Of a stretch of DNA of 64,000 nt, positions 57,001 through 64,000 are shown piece by piece. Position numbers and translations under genes: made by a program. A model generated the notes under the pieces. It saw nothing but the letters and a program-made list of their open reading frames with translations, ran no database searches and was not told where the DNA came from. The number at the start of each line of letters is the position of its first letter. Positions within the stretch are counted from its first letter, which is position 1. The stretch comes from Schistocephalus solidus (taxonomy: Eukaryota > Platyhelminthes > Cestoda > Diphyllobothriidea > Diphyllobothriidae), in contig WEDG01000280.1 in NCBI GenBank assembly GCA_017591395.1, positions 62,001 through 126,000 on the forward strand. The letters run 5' to 3'.

Positions 57001-59554
57001 TGGCTTATTAAGATACATGACGACGTGCCTAGATAATGCTGTACTTTATGGTGACAAAAAAAACATTTTCCAGGTCGCCATGCTTTTTGTGCACGTATGT
57101 GGATGCGGAAGAGATAAAGATAATAATTTTGGCAGGCCTATCTTAATCTTATATAATTTACCGGAGAAAAAAAAATAAGCAACTACTGATCAAAATGATC
57201 CAAGGACCTTAAGCGTTTGTTTATTTGTCATATTTCCTGACGGCGAATAATAAGGTTTTATCCCTTAACCTGGCAAAATGGTGTGAAAAGAAGAATTTTA
57301 CTAAACTCAAATGTGACGAGTGGATATTGTTGTGCCTTAATTAAAGAACGGTTAAGACATGACTATTATCTTAAGCAACAATCAGTACAGAGCTTGAAAC
57401 TGATCTTTTATTGCAGTGGATAAATAACTATTCAAAGCATTTTATTAAAAGTGTCGCTTATTTTAATTTTGCGTGATAAACTAAATTTCCTATCATCTTT
57501 CTTACTCTGTTTAACCCAGTCGATGTATATAGGTTGAGCAAGCCTTTCTAATTTATTACGAAATTTTCTAATTTGAACTGGAAAAAGACGTTTCTTGACA
57601 CAAAGCCATCATGGATTGTAGTTGCATGCAACATCTTGCAGTATAAATTAAGGAATGCTTTGAACTCCAGAAGTCGGGTGATAACCAAGCTTGAAGTTCA
57701 GGAATAAGATTTTTTTACTTGTAAACCTGTTTGATTATATCATTCACAAATTTCAGTCTGATGATCTTTTGAGTGTTCGAAGTGAAAAACTAAATGTTAG
57801 TTGTAGTTGGTACGGTGTACCAACTGGCAGGAACAATCATACAATTTCGATCGTTACTGCCCTTATTGATATAGTTATTCTGCACCAAAATAGCTTCTAT
57901 TTTTAGAGTTCCTGCGTAGAAACAAAACAAAATGGAGAGTTTTGGTCAACTTTTGTTAAACACGGGCACGCAACACATATTTTTCTTACCAGTGTAGTCC
58001 TAAAAAAAGCATTGGGAAAGTGGACTGTCACAATTTTTTGTGAATTTAAAAGTCACACGTCACATGAATTGCATAGTGATCAGGTGGTTAACGTGTTTTT
58101 TTTATTTAAGTTAATTTCCAAGTACTTCAGTTGGATGTTAGGAGATACAAAAAAATTAATTGATGTTAAACAATTAGGAAAAAAAAACAAAAAAATTCAT
58201 TCATATTATCAAGAGGCCGCGTGCTAATATTTGATGAGATTCTGGGACAGAAATTGGCTTAACCGGCCATAGCACTTTGCCTGTCCGCAAAACAACTAAA
58301 GCTTAATATTCACATAAATTCTTTTCATTTGCACTGAAAGCGTGTGATGTGTAAGCGTAATTAAGTATCCATTGTAACACGTAGGTGTATCCTAAATAGT
58401 TTTAATAATGCAAAAAATTTAAACGTGAAAAGTAATTAGTTAAAAAAATATCTCATACAACGACATAAGTTGAATAATGCTGGATAGTTCATTAATCTCA
58501 AAAATCTCACAAACAAATGAAAACTTCATTTGGGACACACTTGATCTGTTTGTATTCATTTCATTCCTGTAAAAAAGGAGTTGTCACCTGCAGTGTCTCA
58601 TTTATGGTTTTCCGTTGTAAGGGATTACAATTTGTATCCATCCGTATAACGTATGCTTACTAAATATAAACAGCTGGCTTCAAAAGCATTTATTTTACTG
58701 CGAAAAATGATTTCCTGAGACACAGCAAAGTTTATAAAATCCTCTTGCATCATCTAGTTTTAATGTTACATGCTGGTTTAATCACAACTTTTAGTTTCTC
58801 CACCAGTTAAACTTAATACCGATTAACAAAATTAATTGCTTATGGAGTTTTAACCTTCATGCAGTAATTGTTTTTAAATATTATGAAATAGAAACATTTT
58901 CACAAGAGTCATTCAAGCTGTGGACGAATTGAAATTGGTTTTTATTAAAAATTGTGATAAAAATTTGCGTTTAAACTCATAAGGACGATTTTAACTAAGA
59001 CAATATTTTTCTAAAGAATTCGTTATGTTTTATTAATTCTGTGTATGATTTCCAGTGAAAAACATGTTATGAACTATTTTTTATCTAATATTATTTCATT
59101 AATAAAATGATAATAAGGGATCTTATTAAACCGTTATGTTTGCACTATGATATGCGGATAAAGCACTCATTGGTAACTTACTATTTTAAAACTCATCCAT
59201 GTAGGCGATCGTACACATTACGCCATAATAACTTATTCAAAATTCAGGGGCACCAATAGAATTGTCAAATAACTATGTTCAATTTTTCTGCATCCTTGTA
59301 AGGGAAATCTCAAAATGTAACTGCCATCGTAATTTTCTCTATTTTTTATTTGCATAATTAACGGAATTCTATTTATTTCAATTGTTTAATAGGTGTTTTC
59401 ACATCTTAAATGTTAATGATACATATTCACTGAATACGGCGTATATTTCGATAGTTCACGCATTTATGTTCTAAGTACAAGTAGACAAATATAAAATTTT
59501 TTTTCCAGAAACCTCACCAAAACAAAACAATTACTAAAACCTAATATCAGTAAC
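51046..59554. other. AT-rich region with no recognised gene
   Basis: I find no FN3 module, splice-flanked exon, RNA gene or mobile element that I can support. Frames of 60-115 codons here (for example 56831-57178 plus, 55277-55462 minus) follow from AT-rich composition and show no domain. Two small local features are a degenerate direct repeat around 52199-52225 and 52300-52328, sharing CATGTAGGCATG, and an ATATAT palindrome at 53632-53647. If the FN3 gene continues upstream, this would be a very long intron or its 5' flank. Confidence 0.5.
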
Positions 59555-59830
59555 TCTCTGTTGCAGAAATGTAGATGTATCCGCACTCTAAATCAATGTA
59601 TTTTAACGCATGGCAGCACGTCAGCAGAAAATAATATTTTAACGAAACTTCTTCAGAAATTCTTTAAAGCCAATGGATATCCAAACAAACTTATTGCAAA
59701 AAGCAGGTCCCAAAAGAACAGAGAGACTCAGCAACATGATTTTATGATATCCACACCCTTACTTAAAGAAGACTCCAAGAAAATATCAGGAATGTTGTAA
59801 CCTGATAGAGAAGACAGGCCAAAACTCGGC
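59555..59830 (+). mobile_element. Penelope-like element fragment (RT C-terminus)
   Basis: The plus-strand frame contains ILTKLLQKFFKANGYPNKLI, then AKSRSQKNRETQQHD and KEDSKKISGML. This matches the thumb/connector region after the PLE reverse transcriptase; the same NGYP..(F/L)IAK motif occurs in the element at 27784-30691. No endonuclease core can be read after it. Frames at 59904-60173 and 60411-60620 may be further decayed parts, but I cannot show it. Confidence 0.6.
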
Positions 59831-61103
59831 ACCGTTTGATAATATCTAAAGACATGGCAACTCAGCATTACTTCGGCAGTTGTGTTAAAAAATAATTGCA
59901 ATAATGGATCTGAAACAGCATTACGGAAACGTTGAAACGTGCAGAACCACCCACCAAAGGAACACTCGAAGGATACACCCCAATTTGCACATTTCCAAAT
60001 TTATAAGATACGCTGGCCTTACCTTTGGCCCCCAGAAAACCATCGCCTCATTTCGGACAACACAGACAGGACGAATAGCACCTAAGACACTTGTGAAATG
60101 TAGGTACAAACTCTGCCAAAGTGCTCTTGAAATTTTGTTACTTATAAAGTCCTGTATCATTGCAAACAAATAAAACATTAAAAGAGTGTCATAGAAATCC
60201 AGAAAGATATGCAGGCGAAACCCGAGAACGAGCTTATAAAACAGAATGCAGCGAGGAAGTAGTCTTCAACCAACCAAGTTCTGCATAAGCTCAACATCGC
60301 CCCCCACATCCATTTTGAAGCGGTAGCGAATCCACAAAAATAACTTTCAGCCGACTACGAAAACAAATAAAACATAATCGGTAAACACGACACCAACTAC
60401 CGCAGCTTAGATGAGCCGATTCTGTTCTCCAAACCATCAGCTTTCTAAAAGATCTGTTCCACTGAAGCCTCTTACTTCTGGAAATCATTTGGGGGAATTC
60501 TGCTTGCATAGATTTTTAACTTCGATTACACCTCACCATTGTTTGTCTGCGCAACCCTCATTACATTGGTTGCAGTATTCCAAGAGACATCTTTTTCCTG
60601 ATGATGGTATCGTTATTTAGGTGACTAGTAAAAAGGCAAAAATGTTTATTATGTTTTTGGGAGTTTGGCTTTTTGTAATTCCTGCGATTAATGTTAATTT
60701 AAAATATATGTTTATATGGGTTTCAAATACGAAATAAAATGCTACCTAATGTGCTCAACTATAGTCAAGCAAAAGTAACCTTTACAGATTTGCCACTTCG
60801 TCCCATTTGCAAATATGCTTTAACAAGATCACAGACAACACACAAGACAAATGTTGTAAACCAATTTGACGTCCATCAGATACACATTTACCAAAAAATT
60901 ATGTCACCAACCTCTGCTTGTTTACAAAATGTGATTTAAAATACATTACTGCTCAATACTGACTTCTTACATACGTTCTTACAGCAAAACTGTGTACTTA
61001 GTTGACATTAATTGTATAAAAGTACATATTTGATCACAATTTGCGGCTTTACGTTTTTATCACGGTGAAAGGTTTAGTGCACGTTTCTGGCTCTTTGCCC
61101 AAG
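59831..61103. other. Region right of the PLE fragment, nothing firm
   Basis: GC is slightly higher at 59850-60620, with broken frames on both strands that may be old retroelement debris. From 60620 to 61100 it is AT-rich. I recognise no gene here. Confidence 0.4.
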
Positions 61104-61380
61104 AGTAGTAGACAGTCAAGCGTGATGACCCCTGTGTTAATCATACGAAACTTACCCACCTGGAATGGGGTCGCACACACCGACATTGGCACTGTAAGTG
61201 CTTTGAATGTAGAACCTGCTGTCTCTCACTTTAGTCTGAAACAGCTTTTTGACATGCGTTTGTGGAGGTTAACGTTAACAATGAGTGCATCAGATCCCAG
61301 TTTATTACTCACGCCGCTCAACCAGATGATTTTCTCCTGTCATCTCACGTCAGACCCTTTCGAAGTTCAAAAACCGACAG
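61104..61380 (+). pseudogene. Decayed FN3-like exon, copy 4
   Basis: A 277-bp block resembles the copies at 1042, 2617 and 5401. Shared traces are I-R-N-L-P-x-W-N-G-V-A-H-T, then S-D-P-F-E-V and a donor-like G|GTTATT at 61380/61381. Unlike the others, it lies in an uninterrupted frame (61041-61433). However, no acceptor that gives a phase-1 entry is present, so a working exon is unlikely. Kinship to the A-type FN3 exons is inferred from length, the closing motif and the donor only. Confidence 0.33.
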
Positions 61381-64000
61381 GTTATTTTAAGGTCTCTGCC
61401 TTGTTAGCCAGCGCATCATACGTATTCTTGTAACAGAAGGAGCGATCATTGTCAATGGTTGAATTCAGTTGTGAAAATGTAGTCATAGGTAACCAAAATA
61501 TCTGAATCAGTCTTTTAGTGTCTTGCATTTGCAAATCTGTACAAAACAGTGCTCTCGGTATACCCTTACGAAACTCCCTGTTTTCTAATTCTGATGTGTT
61601 TTTTTTCTGAAATTAAATTATATTTTCGTTTGAAACGAATAATAATTTACGTAGGCGTACATGTCTAGGTTGTGAATATGGATAAAATGTTTATTTGTAT
61701 CAAAATATTCCTGTGTTGGCTTAATCTGAGCATAAACCGAAGATATTTTTAGACTTAAGCGTTAACCAGGCATTTTTTTCCGCGAAAAATGCGCACACGC
61801 GGTCCCGTAACACGAGGAATCTCCATTTATATTATATATTTTGTAATGTTCTCTCTGTGAAGTAGTGCATTTGCAAAAATAGAGCAATTAAGAAGTAAAC
61901 TAAGAATATCACATTAACGAACACAGATTTTGCAAAGGATTTGGATGCAATTCGGTTGTATATTGGTTTGATCGTCTCAATCTAAAATGTAATTCTCTGA
62001 TTGTATTTTATTAAGTGGCTCACTATTTGGTTAACCGTCGCCAAACACTCCTCGTGGATATTTTGGTTTCAGCTCTTGCCTGCCTGTTTCAACACTTATT
62101 TGCAGTAATTAAACCAACGTGTGCCAGAAATGCGAATACTCCCAATACATCCTGCAGACTGTATTTATTGTCTCGCTTAACTATGAATCTAACTTTATCA
62201 CACATCCCTCCTACCAGAGGCTCATTGTACTCTACCAAACTACCAACAATTACATTTTATCCAATGTAGTTTTTCCTACGTGATAAAGGAACTTAGTGTT
62301 ATTGACATTACTCATGCAATGAGTGATCAAAATTTGAGTGAGTAATGCTGCGCAAATTTTGACTGTTTATTTTGTTTTGTTGAGTGGACTTAGATGCGCG
62401 GAAAGCCTGTTCAATAGTGAAAGCAAAATGCCAGCAATTGAGCAAAATCCGAGGTTTTCAATAATTTAAGAAATTAAGTATGCAATTTAACTTTCTAAAA
62501 CAAAATCAATTGTTTTTATAAAGAAAAAAATAAATATAATCAATAAAGATTTCCCATGAATCCTGTCTGCAACCGGAAAAAAATATTTAAATACAAAAAG
62601 AATCAGATGAAGGCAAATTTAAAAAATGACTTTGTATTAGAAAAAGGAAATGAAAGGTGCTTTAAAGACTTTCTTCTGCAAATTTTTGACTTTGTTCCCT
62701 AAAATAAAGTAAAAAACCTTTCTACACATTTTTTTGTTTAACAACGCCGAAATTTACACCTGTAATCAAAGCACGTGAAACATAATGTAAAAATAAACAA
62801 ATTTGATAATGGAAGCAATGATAGTTTTATTATTTGTGCAGTATAGTTCCCATTTATCCGGGATTAAGAAAATTTATACGTTGAAAATCGTAAAGTGTTA
62901 ACCGTTATTTTAAGGACGATCTGACACTTATTGCAATCCAATATTGAAAATGCCAATAGAGATAGTTGTCAAAAGGAAAGTTATTTAATTTACACAAAAC
63001 GTTAACAAACAATTTTTACTGATAATTCTATCGAAATGTTAAAGTTCCAACAACCGTGGTTATACATGTTTGAACAATATGCCACTTTTGTAAAAAAACT
63101 AATATTTCCATATGGAGTTATATTTATTTAAAACTTTCTTTAATGTTTTAAATTTGCACAAGGGTTTTCATTCTTAAAGCACTACTCTTGTATTTGCATG
63201 GTTGCCAGTTTGCGAATGATTTTTAATAATTCGAAATGTGTGGCATTTTTCTTGAGCTAGTTCATAAAATGTAGCACAAACTCCGTATAGTTAAAGAAAG
63301 ATGACTTTTTGCTAGCAAAGGTGGAGCGTGGTATGCGTATTCTCCTAAATAATATCCGCCACTAATTAAGGGCAATGCATTTGGCCTGAGCCCAGTTAAT
63401 CTTTTTTCAGTTTTCTGCCGTTCTCACTGAATATCGATTTAAGCATTTATGCATTTCGATGAAAAATTAAGTAACAGTAAAGGTTTACTGCAAAACTGGG
63501 CATTATTGTGTAAAAACAACACAACATTTATAACAATTCTGAACTGCTAGAGTTTAAGAGGATTAAATATATGTTATTTTCCACCCTTCCCTCTACAACC
63601 GTATCAAAATCGCGTAACTGAGAATTCATAATTGTAAAAATGATCAGTTTGTTAGGAATAACATTTTCTTGCGCAGTCCATGCTAAAGCTTAAGTAATGC
63701 TGCATTCCATATCTCACAGTGTCCAGAAACATTTATTATTCCAAATCCGAAAATTCAAGTTTCTTAACGTGGTCATCATTTTTCCTGTAGCTTTAAATCA
63801 GCTCTTGCAATTTCCACCTCGTTTTCCACTATTTTATTGATATATATATTCTCTCTGAATATTTACAGACATTTTATTCCAATGAGACATGGAAGTAAGC
63901 GTTCAACGTTTGTTTGTGGTTTTGAAATCAGAAGTAAACAACACCAAATATACAAGCTAACAACTTAATGACACTTAGATGCAATCACATTTGACAAGTG
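61381..64000. other. AT-rich right end, no recognised feature
   Basis: Short frames only (for example 62015-62269 plus) with no domain or splice context. I see no repeat, RNA gene or mobile element that I can name. Confidence 0.5.

Overview
The window is eukaryotic, AT-rich and intron-rich. It most likely comes from a flatworm, and probably a tapeworm of the Spirometra/Diphyllobothrium kind. That placement is inference: it rests on introns of 0.1-11.5 kb, degenerate Penelope-like elements (PLEs) with GIY-YIG endonuclease remnants, and a CR1-like LINE of the type I associate with platyhelminth genomes. No bacterial gene, operon, rRNA gene or CRISPR array is visible.

One gene dominates and lies on the minus strand. 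Eleven exons can be placed between 51045 and 8524 from splice sites and reading phase. Ten are fibronectin type III (FN3) modules, one per exon, every one flanked by phase-1 introns. They fall into two types, A (WDPP...LPADC...WSE..VKT) and B (REG.LGGLLPG.xY...VAVY). The order along the protein is B-A-B-A-B-A-B-A-A-A. The last exon (9656-8524) encodes about 376 residues rich in Thr, Ser and Pro, with a 48-residue repeat, ending in a hydrophobic tail that resembles a GPI-anchor signal. The visible part is about 1,390 residues of a probable surface glycoprotein. The 5' end (signal peptide, promoter) is not found. One A exon carries a one-base frameshift, and a decayed A exon sits just upstream of it.

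The introns hold the rest of the content: a 3.9-kb minisatellite of 43-bp units (14886-18786), a PLE with inverted termini (27784-30691), a tRNA-derived SINE next to a dead CR1-like LINE (31950-35945), another SINE (39884-40025), a PLE of a second lineage (about 42150-43640) and a PLE 3' fragment (45479-46090).

Layout: 1-6580, a diverged 2.2-kb segmental duplication with three decayed FN3-like exons on the plus strand; 6580-8523, nothing recognised; 8524-51045, the FN3/mucin gene; 51046-64000, AT-rich DNA with one PLE relic (59555-59830) and a fourth decayed FN3-like exon (61104-61380). Most short open frames elsewhere look like chance frames in AT-rich DNA, antisense shadows or transposon debris.
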